DNA of 40,972 nt from JBBQYA01 sp038209155 (GTDB lineage: Bacteria > Bacteroidota > Bacteroidia > Sphingobacteriales > Sphingobacteriaceae), in NCBI GenBank assembly GCA_038209155.1, contig JBBQYA010000015.1:1-40972 (forward strand). Reading direction: 5' to 3'. Both the position numbers and the translations under genes were made by a program. Positions 1 to 8,647 of the stretch are shown one piece after another. The notes beneath the pieces were generated by a model that worked only from the letters and a program-made list of their open reading frames with translations, was not told the origin of the DNA and ran no database searches. The first letter of the stretch is position 1, and the number at the start of each line of letters is the position of its first letter.

Positions 1-90
1 AATTTTTTACTACCCACAGATTGCTTTTCTATTCATTTTTTGATTTCAAACCATTTAATGCTTTAAGGGTTGTGCAATAAATCCACCAAA

Positions 91-1002
91 ATGAATAATA
101 CAGATAGGTTTATTTCTTTTTTCTACCCAAAGCTTTTATCAGAGGAAACGATGAGAAAAAGCGAGTCTACAATCATTCGTATAGCGGTAGCTAGTTTTAT
201 AGTTCATTTAATTATCATCTTTTTAAATGATTTAAAAATAATAGAACTAAGTAGCTTTTCGGAATTAGTAAAAAACCCAATTTCTGCCATCTACACCCCT
301 TTTTCATTTATTTTGGTTTATGAAGTATACTTATTGGTTTATTATCTACCTAAGTCCACAAGTAAATATATTGGTAAGCAATATGAAATTATTACCTTAA
401 TTCTTATCAGAAGAATCTTTAAAGACTTATCTAATTTACAGTTTACAGATAATTGGTTTGCGGTAAAAGACGATTTACAATTTACTTACGACATTTCTGC
501 GACGATCATCTTATTCATTCTACTTTTATTGTTTTATCGATTAAATGAAGCAAAAGATTTTGAAAGAGAGACCAGTAGTGAGTTTTCCTTGGAGTTAGGA
601 AAATTTATTAAAATGAAAAAAATAATTGCTATTTGTTTGGTTCCTATATTTATTTCTTTGGCTTTCTACAGTTTTGCGAAATGGATTAATGAATATTTCT
701 TTTCGATAAGTTTGCTGGTAGTTAAAATAAAAGATATTAATAAAATATTTTTTGATGAATTCTTTACCGTTTTAATTTTAATCGATGTTCTAATATTACT
801 ATATTCGTTTCTGCATACAGATAAGTTTAGTAAGATTATCAGAAACTCGTCCTTCATTATTTCAACCATTCTTTTGAAATTGTCATTTGCCACCGAAGGC
901 TTGCTCAATACCATTCTCATAGTTGTAGCCGTTTCTTTTGGGGTGATAATTCTAGCCATTCATAATCAATTTGAAAATCTGAATAAGCCGGTAAAAGCGT
1001 AA
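91..1002 (+). CDS. Unknown polytopic membrane protein
   Basis: This is a 303-aa protein from the ATG at 91; a TTG at 70 would add seven residues, but the ATG gives the more natural N-terminus. Hydrophobic segments lie near residues 28-46, 64-85, 133-150, 177-196, 224-244, 255-270 and 274-293, so it is an inner-membrane protein with about six or seven spans. A basic amphipathic stretch near residues 92-112 (KQYEIITLILIRRIFKDL) sits between spans and is the most distinctive part. I do not recognise the family. It lies 39 nt upstream of the lycopene cyclase gene on the same strand, so co-transcription with the retinal genes is possible but unproven. It is not a rhodopsin: I see no retinal-binding lysine motif in the last helix. 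Confidence 0.75.
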   Translation: MNNTDRFISFFYPKLLSEETMRKSESTIIRIAVASFIVHLIIIFLNDLKIIELSSFSELVKNPISAIYTPFSFILVYEVYLLVYYLPKSTSKYIGKQYEIITLILIRRIFKDLSNLQFTDNWFAVKDDLQFTYDISATIILFILLLLFYRLNEAKDFERETSSEFSLELGKFIKMKKIIAICLVPIFISLAFYSFAKWINEYFFSISLLVVKIKDINKIFFDEFFTVLILIDVLILLYSFLHTDKFSKIIRNSSFIISTILLKLSFATEGLLNTILIVVAVSFGVIILAIHNQFENLNKPVKA

Positions 1003-1041
1003 TAAACCATAGATTTATCTTGATTATAATGTATTTAATAA

Positions 1042-2262
1042 ATGAATAATTTACCCAATGAAAAGACGTCTGAATTCTACGACTTTACTATTATTGGTGC
1101 AGGAGCAGCAGGATTGTGGCTAGCCATATCCTTATTAGAGCATGATTTATTGAAAAATAAAACGCTTTGTATTATAGAAAATGATGCTAATAAAGGCAAT
1201 GATAGAACCTGGTGTTTTTGGGCTGATCAACAATTAATACCAAATCATTTAATAAGTAAAACTTGGACTGCCATCTATAATCCATTTTACAATACCGTAA
1301 GAAATCAACTAAATCCCTATGTATATAATCACATAAGAAGCGAAGATTTTTATTCAAAAAGTAAAGAAATATTAAATAAATGTTCTAACGTTTTTTGGAT
1401 AAACGACGAATTTGAAAGCTTTAATGAAAAGAAACAATTGGTTATGGTAAAAACCATTAAAGCCCAATTTGAAACGAAAAGACTGTTTATTTCTTCCCTT
1501 CCAAAAGTTAATTCTGGAACAAATAATAGTAGTGAATTAGATAAATTTTTAGGTACAAATAAAAGCAGAGCTAATTTGTTTCTTTGGCAATCTTTTGTAG
1601 GATGGAGAATAAAAACACAAAACCCATCTTTCGATGATACCTGTGCTACCATGATGAGATTTGATATTGCTCAGCAAAACAGCACGCAATTCTTATACGT
1701 ATTACCTTTTTCAAATACAGAAGCACTAATTGAGATTACTCGATTTGGAGAAGAAAAATTGAGTTTATCTAGTGCAGAAATTGCCTTAAAAGAATATTTA
1801 ACTAATAATAATATTGAGTATGAAAAAATTGAAGAAGAAATTGGAGCTATTCCAATGACTACTAAATTTGACATGCAGAACAAAAAACTAGATGCTCAAA
1901 CCAAAATTATATACATTGGTACACCAGGAGGAGCTTTGAAGCCAACCTCTGGTTATGCATTTAAACGAATTTTTAATTATAGTAAACAATTAGCTTTTGC
2001 AATAAAAAATAATACAGAATTGCCTACTATGTACCGGCATTGGCGCTTTCAGTTGTATGATCACTTATTGTTAAGAATTCTGAAACATCATCCAGAACAA
2101 GGGAAAGGTATTTTTGAAAGATTATTTGAAACTCAACCCGTAAAAAAGGTTTTTCGTTTTTTGGATGAGGAAACAAATATTTGGGAAGAAATTTCTATTT
2201 TTTCCAGACTACCTATTCGGCTTTTTATGAATAGTCTTTTTAATTATTTACGATACCGATGA
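1042..2262 (+). CDS. crtY: Lycopene beta-cyclase (CrtY type)
   Basis: This 406-aa flavoprotein cyclises the ends of lycopene to give beta-carotene, at the membrane surface. The dinucleotide-binding motif GAGAAGL is at residues 19-25 after a beta strand (DFTIIG). The family signature NDRTWCFW follows at residues 53-60. The length is close to the usual 380-410 aa of CrtY cyclases. Its stop overlaps the start of the next gene by 4 nt (ATGA), so the two are translationally coupled: this enzyme makes the beta-carotene that the Blh dioxygenase cleaves. No other carotenoid genes (crtB, crtI, crtE) are in the window. Confidence 0.9.
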   Translation: MNNLPNEKTSEFYDFTIIGAGAAGLWLAISLLEHDLLKNKTLCIIENDANKGNDRTWCFWADQQLIPNHLISKTWTAIYNPFYNTVRNQLNPYVYNHIRSEDFYSKSKEILNKCSNVFWINDEFESFNEKKQLVMVKTIKAQFETKRLFISSLPKVNSGTNNSSELDKFLGTNKSRANLFLWQSFVGWRIKTQNPSFDDTCATMMRFDIAQQNSTQFLYVLPFSNTEALIEITRFGEEKLSLSSAEIALKEYLTNNNIEYEKIEEEIGAIPMTTKFDMQNKKLDAQTKIIYIGTPGGALKPTSGYAFKRIFNYSKQLAFAIKNNTELPTMYRHWRFQLYDHLLLRILKHHPEQGKGIFERLFETQPVKKVFRFLDEETNIWEEISIFSRLPIRLFMNSLFNYLRYR

Positions 2263-3134
2263 AATATATTCAAACTAATTTATTTCGGGCTCAAATAATT
2301 AGTCAAATTGTTATAATCGGATTAGTCATAATTTTTAATTTCTCTGAGTTTTATCAAGCTGTATTTTGTGGTATTTTATTGAGTTTATTAGGAATACCTC
2401 ATGGTGCTAATGATCATTTATATCGAACAGATAAATCAATTATCGGTTTATTTAAATTTATAGGTATTTATCTTTTATCTATTATTATTTATTTTCTTCT
2501 GTGGTGGTTTTTTCCACCTTTAGCTTTCGCAGTTTTTTTCATTATTTCTTTTCATCATTTTGGGCAATCCAATTTTGAAAATGATTCCGTTTGGTACTTT
2601 CCATCTATATTTTGGGGTATTTGGATTCTGTTATTTCCCGTATTGTTGCATTGGAATCAAGCATTAGAGATATTTAATCAAATGCTAAATCTAAAAATTC
2701 AACTAAGCAATACAGATATTGATCTATTAAATAATTGGCAAATACTATTAATCTCTACTTTTGCATTATTTTATTTAATCAGTTTATTTATTTATGAAAA
2801 GAAATTTTTTATATCCTATTTAATTCAATTTATTTTGGTTTCTATATGGTATTATTTTACTCCATTACTATTCGGTTTTATCGTGGTTTTTTGTTTATGG
2901 CATTCACTTCAATCTTACAATCATCAACTAGATTATTTTATAAAAACTAAAAATGAAAGTAGATTTAAATTTGTAATTTCTCTTTTACCATTTGGCTTAT
3001 TAGCCATTTCTGTTTTTGGTATATATGTTTATTTTTACGGCTTTGAAATAGACAAAGCATTTATTTTATTATCCCTAATTACTCTTCCACACGTTTTGGT
3101 TATGCATACATTATATGCCGAAACTCATACTTAG
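2259..3134 (+). CDS. blh: Brp/Blh family beta-carotene 15,15'-dioxygenase
   Basis: This 291-aa integral membrane protein belongs to the Brp/Blh family, which cleaves beta-carotene into two molecules of retinal, the rhodopsin chromophore. Family motifs are visible: GIPHGANDHL at residues 45-54 (His48, His53), SFHHFGQ at 97-103 (His99, His100), WHSLQSYNH at 214-222 and LPHVLVMH near 276-283. The histidines within membrane segments are the expected iron ligands. The gene overlaps crtY by 4 nt. Its presence strongly suggests that the organism encodes a light-driven or sensory rhodopsin, but none is in this window. The reaction assignment comes from the family and the crtY pairing. Confidence 0.88.
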   Translation: MKYIQTNLFRAQIISQIVIIGLVIIFNFSEFYQAVFCGILLSLLGIPHGANDHLYRTDKSIIGLFKFIGIYLLSIIIYFLLWWFFPPLAFAVFFIISFHHFGQSNFENDSVWYFPSIFWGIWILLFPVLLHWNQALEIFNQMLNLKIQLSNTDIDLLNNWQILLISTFALFYLISLFIYEKKFFISYLIQFILVSIWYYFTPLLFGFIVVFCLWHSLQSYNHQLDYFIKTKNESRFKFVISLLPFGLLAISVFGIYVYFYGFEIDKAFILLSLITLPHVLVMHTLYAETHT

Positions 3135-3219
3135 CAGATTTTTTTTAATTAAATCAGAAGATTTGTTTACAAAATCTATATTGAACCGAGAGCTATTTAT
3201 CCTTTCAATCAATTTATAA

Positions 3220-3227
3220 TAAGTTTG
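3220..3227 (+). promoter_or_regulatory. Possible -7 element (TAAGTTTG)
   Basis: The 211-nt gap between blh and the serine hydrolase gene holds one match to the Bacteroidota -7 consensus TAnnTTTG. No TTG is present at the expected distance upstream, so support is weak. If it is used, the leader of the next gene would be about 110 nt. The rest of the gap is AT-rich and holds only an imperfect short hairpin (3159-3177) with no T-tract. Confidence 0.3.
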
Positions 3228-3345
3228 AATAATTCTTTAGCCAATTAAACTTTCTAATTAGTTTTAAGTCTTTGTTTTTTAAATAATCAAATAAATTAAT
3301 TTTAATTTTATAAGATTTCAAAATTTTATTTATAAAAATGAGATA

Positions 3346-4647
3346 ATGAGAAAAATAACTTTCATATTAATTTTACTTCTAACAGCTAGTTTTATTGTAA
3401 AAGCACAATATTTTCCACCAATTTCAGGGAATAATTGGGACACAATTAATCCTTCGTCACTGGGTTATTGTCAGTCAAAAATTGATACTTTATACAATTT
3501 CCTAGAAACAAGAAATACAAAAGGGTTTATAATTCTAAAAGATGGAAAAATAGTTTTAGAAAAATACTTTGGAAATTTCACAAAAGATTCTATTCGTTAT
3601 TGGGCATCTGCTGGTAAAAGTTTAACAGCAATGCTTACAGGAATTGCTCAAGACAAAGGTTTTATAAATATTGATAATCCTGTTTCTACTTATTTAGGAA
3701 GTGGGTGGACATCAGCCCCAGCTAATAAAGAAAGCGCAATTACAGTAAAACACTTATTAGAAATGACGAGTGGGCTAAAGGATAATCCAACCGGAAATTG
3801 CGATAATGAAGATCCAGATGTTTTATGTCTCCAATATTTGACTGACACAAATACGAGATGGGCATATCATACTGGAGCATATAAGCAATTGCAAGATGTC
3901 ATAAGTTCTACGAGTGGACTGACTTATAATGCATTTACAAATACTTACTTAGGATCAAAAACAGGAATGTTTGGAATATGGGTAGATGGAATTTTTTATA
4001 GTAAAACAAGAGCAATGGCAAGATTTGGTTTGCTTTCTTTAAATAAAGGAATATGGCAAAATGATACTTTGTTGAAAAGTACATTGTTTTATAATTCTAT
4101 GATTAATACTAGCCAAAGTTATAACAAAGCCTATGGATATTTATGGTGGCTAAATGGTAAATCTTCTTTTCAAGCACCCGGAATTCAGTTTGTATTTAAT
4201 GGCTCACTGATGCCAAATGCACCTTCTGATATGTTTAGTGCCTTAGGCAAAAACGACCAAAAAATTTATGTAGTGCCTAGCCAAAATATGGTTGTAGTGC
4301 GCAATGGAGAATCTGCTTATGGCATAGCAGCTGCATTTTCGCCTTTTGATGATGAACTTTGGGGATATATTAAAAATTTAAGTTGTTCCTCAACAGGAAT
4401 TAATACTTCATTAAAAGATGAATACTTTAATGTGTATCCCAATCCTACTTCTAATAACATATCTATTCATTCCGATTATGTAATTGATGAAATTTTAATC
4501 GAAAATAGTATGGGTCAAACCTTATTAATTGATAAACCACAAGAAAAAAATTATACGATTAATTTAGATCATTTACCAAAAGGATTATATTTTATAAAAG
4601 CAAGAATAAAGGCTAATTTGATTGTTAAAAAGTTAATAAAAAATTAA
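3346..4647 (+). CDS. Secreted serine hydrolase, beta-lactamase/PBP fold, T9SS cargo
   Basis: This 433-aa protein starts with a signal peptide ending near residue 20 (VKAQ). It has a beta-lactamase/esterase (class C-like) domain: the catalytic SxxK is Ser88-Ala-Gly-Lys91, and the second motif is probably Tyr174 (WAYHTG), where many relatives have YxN. The C-terminal 75 residues are a type A T9SS sorting domain (NVYPNPTSNN, then GLYFIKA and a basic tail), so it should cross the outer membrane and be released or anchored outside. Such proteins are usually esterases, amidases or D-amino-acid peptidases rather than true beta-lactamases; the substrate cannot be read from the sequence. The next gene follows after 52 nt. 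Confidence 0.85.
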   Translation: MRKITFILILLLTASFIVKAQYFPPISGNNWDTINPSSLGYCQSKIDTLYNFLETRNTKGFIILKDGKIVLEKYFGNFTKDSIRYWASAGKSLTAMLTGIAQDKGFINIDNPVSTYLGSGWTSAPANKESAITVKHLLEMTSGLKDNPTGNCDNEDPDVLCLQYLTDTNTRWAYHTGAYKQLQDVISSTSGLTYNAFTNTYLGSKTGMFGIWVDGIFYSKTRAMARFGLLSLNKGIWQNDTLLKSTLFYNSMINTSQSYNKAYGYLWWLNGKSSFQAPGIQFVFNGSLMPNAPSDMFSALGKNDQKIYVVPSQNMVVVRNGESAYGIAAAFSPFDDELWGYIKNLSCSSTGINTSLKDEYFNVYPNPTSNNISIHSDYVIDEILIENSMGQTLLIDKPQEKNYTINLDHLPKGLYFIKARIKANLIVKKLIKN

Positions 4648-4699
4648 TCATAAATAACTTTTATTAATATTTAAAATAAAAAAACAATAAAGTATATAT

Positions 4700-5029
4700 T
4701 TGAATTTGAAAATTTCATCCATTCTTTTTTCTCTCTTAATACTATTTCTTAGTTTGAGACCTTGTTGCACTGCTAGATGTTGTGAAGATGATGTTTGTAC
4801 TATAGAAATGAAAAACAATCCTAATCATTCTACAGAAGATACCAATCCTTGTTCACCGTTTTTTTCTTGTGGAAACTGTTTGGGATTTACTTTTCTCTCC
4901 TCAGTTTTTATGTTAATTCCCGAAGCTTTAGAATTGAATAGTATATATTTAAATTATCATGCAGTTTTAAAATCTAAACCATCTGAATTTATTTGGCAGC
5001 CACCCAAAATGTTAATTTATTTATTGTAA
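4700..5029 (+). CDS. Small cysteine-rich exported protein (DUF6660-like)
   Basis: This protein of about 109 aa has a hydrophobic N-terminal segment followed by closely spaced cysteines: RPCCTARCCEDDVC, then CSPFFSCGNC. The start must be non-ATG: TTG at 4700 or TTG at 4706, the latter giving MKISSILF and a better signal peptide. I recall small proteins of this pattern just upstream of TonB-dependent receptors in Bacteroidota, catalogued I believe as DUF6660, and this one lies 62 nt before such a receptor. The cysteine pairs suggest metal binding, perhaps copper, but that is inference. The family name is from memory and less certain than the gene itself. Confidence 0.7.
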   Translation: MNLKISSILFSLLILFLSLRPCCTARCCEDDVCTIEMKNNPNHSTEDTNPCSPFFSCGNCLGFTFLSSVFMLIPEALELNSIYLNYHAVLKSKPSEFIWQPPKMLIYLL

Positions 5030-5091
5030 ATAATCGTATTGATTAATAATTCGATCTAATCAAATTTATATTCATTAATTAAAACTATAGA

Positions 5092-7260
5092 ATGAAAATC
5101 ATTTCAATTCTACTACTTTTTGTAGTAATCAATATTCCAACTGCATTCTGCCAGAGTGAATTTCAAATAAAAATCATTGATAAAAACACATCAGAACCAA
5201 TATATGGTGCAAGTGTAACGCTTTCAAATTTAGGTAATGCGAATACTTCTGATTTAAATGGTTTAGTCATATTCAAAAATTTATCATTCGGAACATATAT
5301 AATTACTGTTCAATATTTAGGATATAATTCTTTAAACGATACATTAATTTTTAATGATAAATCAAACTTAATTACCATTTATTTAAATCCAAGTGTAGAT
5401 GAAATAGAAGAAGTAGTAATTGCATCAAACAGAAGTAGCAGAAGCATCGAAAATATACCTACTCGAATTGAATTTATTGCTGGCGAAGAACTGGATGAAA
5501 AGTCAAATATGAAGCCTGGCGATATCCGAATGATTCTAAATGAAAGTACAGGAATACAAACTCAACAAACTTCTGCAACTTCTGCAAATGCTTCCATCCG
5601 TATTCAAGGCCTTGATGGCAGATATACTCAAATTCTTAAAGATGGATTTCCTTTATATGCTGGTGCTGCTAGTGGTTTAGGTTTATTGCAAATTCCTCCT
5701 TTAGATTTAAAACAAGTGGAATTGATAAAGGGATCAGCTTCCACACTTTATGGAGGTGGTGCTATAGCTGGCTTAGTAAATTTAATTTCAAAAACCCCAG
5801 AATTTGAACACGAATTTAAATTTCATGCTGACCTAACTTCTGCAAAAGGGTTAAATTTAAATAGTTTTTACTCCAAAAGAAATGAAAAATTCGGGACTAC
5901 AATTTTTGCTGCTTATAATCAGAACGGAGCTTTTGATCCAGCAGGAATAAATTTGACCGCAATTCCTAAATTCAATAGAATCACGTTAAATCCAAAAATA
6001 TTTTTTTATCCGAATAAGAAAACACAATTAATTATCGGCGTTAATTCAAGTTTTGAAGATAGAATTGGTGGTGATTTAGATTATATTTCTCGAACACGAC
6101 CTAGCAATAAGTATTTTGAAAAAAACAATACCCAAAGAATTAGTTCTCAAATAAATTTAGAACATAAGCTTAACGACTTTAAAAAATTTAATTTTAAAAA
6201 CAGTTTAAGTTATTATAAAAGAAAAATAACAACTCCTTCGATTAATTTTGAAGGAATTCAGTATGCAACATTTTCTGAGGCAGGTTACTATACGGGAAAT
6301 GAGAAATCTGAATGGGTTTTTGGTGTTAATTTATCAACAGATATATTTAATGAAGCATCGAAATTCCTAATTAATCAAAGAGATTATTCTCAATATACTT
6401 TCGGGGCTTTTATTCAAAACATTACCAATGTTAGGGAATGGCTTGAGATTGAATCTGGTTTTAGAACTGATTATGTAATTGATTATGGCTTTGCATATTT
6501 ACCTAAAATCTCTGCATTAATAAAAATTAATCCGAAATTATCTTCTAGAATTGGATTTGGTTTAGGATATAAAGCACCAACAATTTTTACTGAAGAAAGT
6601 GAGCGGATTCAATATGAAAATGTATTACCGATTAATAATTCAATAAACGATTTGGAAAAAAGTTATGGAGCTAATTGGGATATAAACTATAAAACTGTTT
6701 TCTTTGATCAAGTTTCATTTAGCATAAATCATTTGTTTTTTTATACCTATATAAATAATCCTTTATTATTAATCAATTTAATAAATCAAAATAATCAATT
6801 TCAAAATATAAATGGCCACCTCGATACAAAGGGTACAGAAACTAATGTAAAAATCGCTTATAAAGATTTCAAATTATTTCTTGGTTACACCTACACTGAT
6901 GCAACTTTATTTCAGAATGGAATTCGCAAGCAAAATCCTCTTACCTCTAAACATAGATTAAATACTGTATTGTTTTATGAAGTAGAAGAAAAGTGGAAAA
7001 TTGGATTAGAATCTTATTATTTTAGTAAGCAAAAGCTTAATGATGGCAGATTAGGAAATGATTATACCATCATGGGATTTATGGTCGAAAAGCTTTTGGA
7101 AAAATTCTCTGTGTATGTAAATTTTGAGAATTTTTTGGACGTACGCCAAACAAAATTTGAAAATATCTATTCAGGCGCAATTTCAAATCCAGTCTTTAAT
7201 GATATTTATGCTCCGTTAGATGGTTTTGTAGTTAATGGAGGAATAAAAATAAAATTATAA
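5092..7260 (+). CDS. TonB-dependent outer-membrane receptor
   Basis: This 722-aa outer-membrane transporter draws energy from TonB-ExbBD. A signal peptide (residues 1-20, ending FCQ) is followed by a carboxypeptidase-like regulatory beta-sandwich (about 22-105, with SEPIYGASVTL and YLGYNSL). The plug domain spans about 120-235 and includes IRIQGLDGRYTQILKDG and the VELIKGSASTLYGGGAIAGLVNLI segment. The rest is a beta-barrel with alternating aromatic strands. It resembles siderophore/metal receptors more than SusC, and no SusD partner is present. The cysteine-rich small protein directly upstream makes metal uptake a reasonable guess; the actual ligand is unknown. It converges with the DUF1275 gene, with only 14 nt between stops and no clear terminator. 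Confidence 0.9.
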   Translation: MKIISILLLFVVINIPTAFCQSEFQIKIIDKNTSEPIYGASVTLSNLGNANTSDLNGLVIFKNLSFGTYIITVQYLGYNSLNDTLIFNDKSNLITIYLNPSVDEIEEVVIASNRSSRSIENIPTRIEFIAGEELDEKSNMKPGDIRMILNESTGIQTQQTSATSANASIRIQGLDGRYTQILKDGFPLYAGAASGLGLLQIPPLDLKQVELIKGSASTLYGGGAIAGLVNLISKTPEFEHEFKFHADLTSAKGLNLNSFYSKRNEKFGTTIFAAYNQNGAFDPAGINLTAIPKFNRITLNPKIFFYPNKKTQLIIGVNSSFEDRIGGDLDYISRTRPSNKYFEKNNTQRISSQINLEHKLNDFKKFNFKNSLSYYKRKITTPSINFEGIQYATFSEAGYYTGNEKSEWVFGVNLSTDIFNEASKFLINQRDYSQYTFGAFIQNITNVREWLEIESGFRTDYVIDYGFAYLPKISALIKINPKLSSRIGFGLGYKAPTIFTEESERIQYENVLPINNSINDLEKSYGANWDINYKTVFFDQVSFSINHLFFYTYINNPLLLINLINQNNQFQNINGHLDTKGTETNVKIAYKDFKLFLGYTYTDATLFQNGIRKQNPLTSKHRLNTVLFYEVEEKWKIGLESYYFSKQKLNDGRLGNDYTIMGFMVEKLLEKFSVYVNFENFLDVRQTKFENIYSGAISNPVFNDIYAPLDGFVVNGGIKIKL

Positions 7261-7274
7261 CTCTTTCTTAACTC

Positions 7275-8006
7275 TTATCTTAGAAATACTTTCCTTTTTA
7301 GATTATAAAAATTAAAAATTAGGTAATCATAAAATAAAGCCAAAACTAAGAATGCTGATGCAATTAATAATGTTTTTAATTCAAGTGTTTTAAAATAAAA
7401 TCCACCAGCAATGCACCCAGTAAAAAAGAAAGAAATGATAGTTAATCTTAAATAAATACTTTTTTTTAAGTTTTTTAATTCTGCCTCATGACGGTAAAAA
7501 AATAATTGGGATAATTCTATACCCAAATCTGTAAATAATCCAGTCAAATGAGTTGTTCGGACTACAGATTGTGAAACTTTTGTTACCAATGAATTTTGGA
7601 GACCCATTGAGAAAAGGAGCGTGTAAGCAATTAATTGTCCATCATAATTAGAAAATAATGACCTTGTTCCAAAAAGAGCAACAAAACTTAGTAGTATAAT
7701 TTCTAGAATCATGGGTAGTAAAAAAGATTGTTGAGGTTTAATTCTTGATACTATTTCTATTAATAAATTAGAAACAAATGAACCAAACAAAAATGAAAGG
7801 ATAAAAAATAAATAAATATAAGCTATCGCATAGTTTTGATTTACAACTTCTTCTGCAAAATAAGCAAAGTGCCCAGTTACATTTGTAGTAAGTGTCCTAG
7901 CAGAAAGCAGTCCTGTTATATTTACAATACCGGCAATGAAAGATAAGATTGCAGCAAGTCTAGCATTGTGGATATATGTCCTAGTTTTTCCTATGTGCCT
8001 AAACAT
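7275..8006 (-). CDS. YoaK/DUF1275 family membrane protein
   Basis: This 243-aa inner-membrane protein has about six spans. Features of the DUF1275 (YoaK) family are clear: GIVNITGLL followed by TTNVTGHFAYFAE near residues 26-52, and SMGLQNSLV at about 133-141 followed by RTTHLTGLFTDLG. The family is widespread, and its biochemical function is not established as far as I know. It is read divergently from the DUF4112 gene across a 140-nt gap that contains a short inverted repeat (8047-8063). Confidence 0.85.
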   Translation of the reverse strand: MFRHIGKTRTYIHNARLAAILSFIAGIVNITGLLSARTLTTNVTGHFAYFAEEVVNQNYAIAYIYLFFILSFLFGSFVSNLLIEIVSRIKPQQSFLLPMILEIILLSFVALFGTRSLFSNYDGQLIAYTLLFSMGLQNSLVTKVSQSVVRTTHLTGLFTDLGIELSQLFFYRHEAELKNLKKSIYLRLTIISFFFTGCIAGGFYFKTLELKTLLIASAFLVLALFYDYLIFNFYNLKRKVFLR

Positions 8007-8046
8007 TTATAATAAACCTAAATTGATAAATTGAATGTATTCTGTT

Positions 8047-8063
8047 TTGATAGGAAGTATCAA
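8047..8063. promoter_or_regulatory. Inverted repeat TTGATA-N5-TATCAA in a divergent promoter region
   Basis: Two perfect 6-bp arms (8047-8052 and 8058-8063) are separated by GGAAG. The site lies between the divergently transcribed DUF1275 and DUF4112 genes, about 40 nt from the DUF1275 start. The position suits an operator for one or both genes. No regulator gene is adjacent, and in AT-rich DNA a 6-bp dyad can arise by chance. Confidence 0.3.
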
Positions 8064-8113
8064 TAAAAATTAAATCAAAAGGCTAAATTATCTTTATTTA
8101 TTTGAAACGGTAT

Positions 8114-8121
8114 TAGTTTTG
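8114..8121 (+). promoter_or_regulatory. Candidate -7 promoter element (TAGTTTTG)
   Basis: This is an exact TAnnTTTG match that would place transcription start about 20 nt before the TTG start of the DUF4112 gene. The -33 TTG is not at the expected distance, so the call rests on the -7 element and its position. Confidence 0.4.
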
Positions 8122-8146
8122 CATTTTCATAGTAAACAAGAAATTA

Positions 8147-8635
8147 TTGGAAACTAAAACTTTGAAAATTCAATCACAAGCAAAACAAGACAAACTTAGA
8201 TTAGTGAAATTTATAGCTAGTTTAATGGATGATTATTTTACGATTCCTGGAACCAATATTCGTTTTGGATTAGATCCGATATTAGGTATGATTCCCCTTG
8301 CTGGGCAAGTTCCAACACTTGCAATATCTATGGGATTGGTTTTTACGATGTACAAATATGGAGCAAGTAATAAACTAATTATTAAAATGTTATTTAATAC
8401 TTTAATAGATGCTTTGCTTGGAAGTATTCCGCTAATTGGGACTATATTTGATTTTGCTTTTAAAGCTAATACCAGAAATGTAAAATTAATTGAAGAGCAT
8501 TATTTAGAAAATAAGCATCAAGGAAGTGGCAGAAATTTTTTATTCATTGCTATGTTTATCATCTTTATCCTCTTAAGTTTATTTTTATATTTAATCTATA
8601 TTTTCAGTTCCTATATATATCACTTAATTTTTTAA
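8147..8635 (+). CDS. DUF4112 family membrane protein
   Basis: This 162-aa protein matches DUF4112: a DDYFTIPGTNIRFGLDPILGMIPLAGQ block at about residues 28-54, and IDALLGSIPLIGTIFDFAFKAN near 88-109 followed by RN and a C-terminal hydrophobic helix (130-158). The paired GxIPLxG loops next to hydrophobic segments are the family hallmark. Its function is unknown. The start is TTG; the first in-frame ATG is codon 27, inside the conserved block, so TTG must be used. It begins a run with the SIMPL and msrB genes (12- and 7-nt gaps) that ends at the terminator near 9.8 kb. Confidence 0.85.
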   Translation: METKTLKIQSQAKQDKLRLVKFIASLMDDYFTIPGTNIRFGLDPILGMIPLAGQVPTLAISMGLVFTMYKYGASNKLIIKMLFNTLIDALLGSIPLIGTIFDFAFKANTRNVKLIEEHYLENKHQGSGRNFLFIAMFIIFILLSLFLYLIYIFSSYIYHLIF

Positions 8636-8647
8636 AATTCATTATTT

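Noticed and set aside
91..1002. Considered whether the first membrane protein is the missing rhodopsin
   Set aside because: There is no retinal-binding lysine motif in a final helix and no carboxylate motif in a third helix, and the spacing of the membrane segments is wrong.
3159..3177. Short hairpin AGATTT...AAATCT downstream of blh
   Set aside because: The stem is bulged and no U-tract follows.
4695..4702. TATATTTG, an exact -7 match, just before the cysteine-rich small gene
   Set aside because: It overlaps the only usable start codons (TTG 4700/4706), so transcription would begin inside or after the start; probably a chance match in AT-rich sequence.
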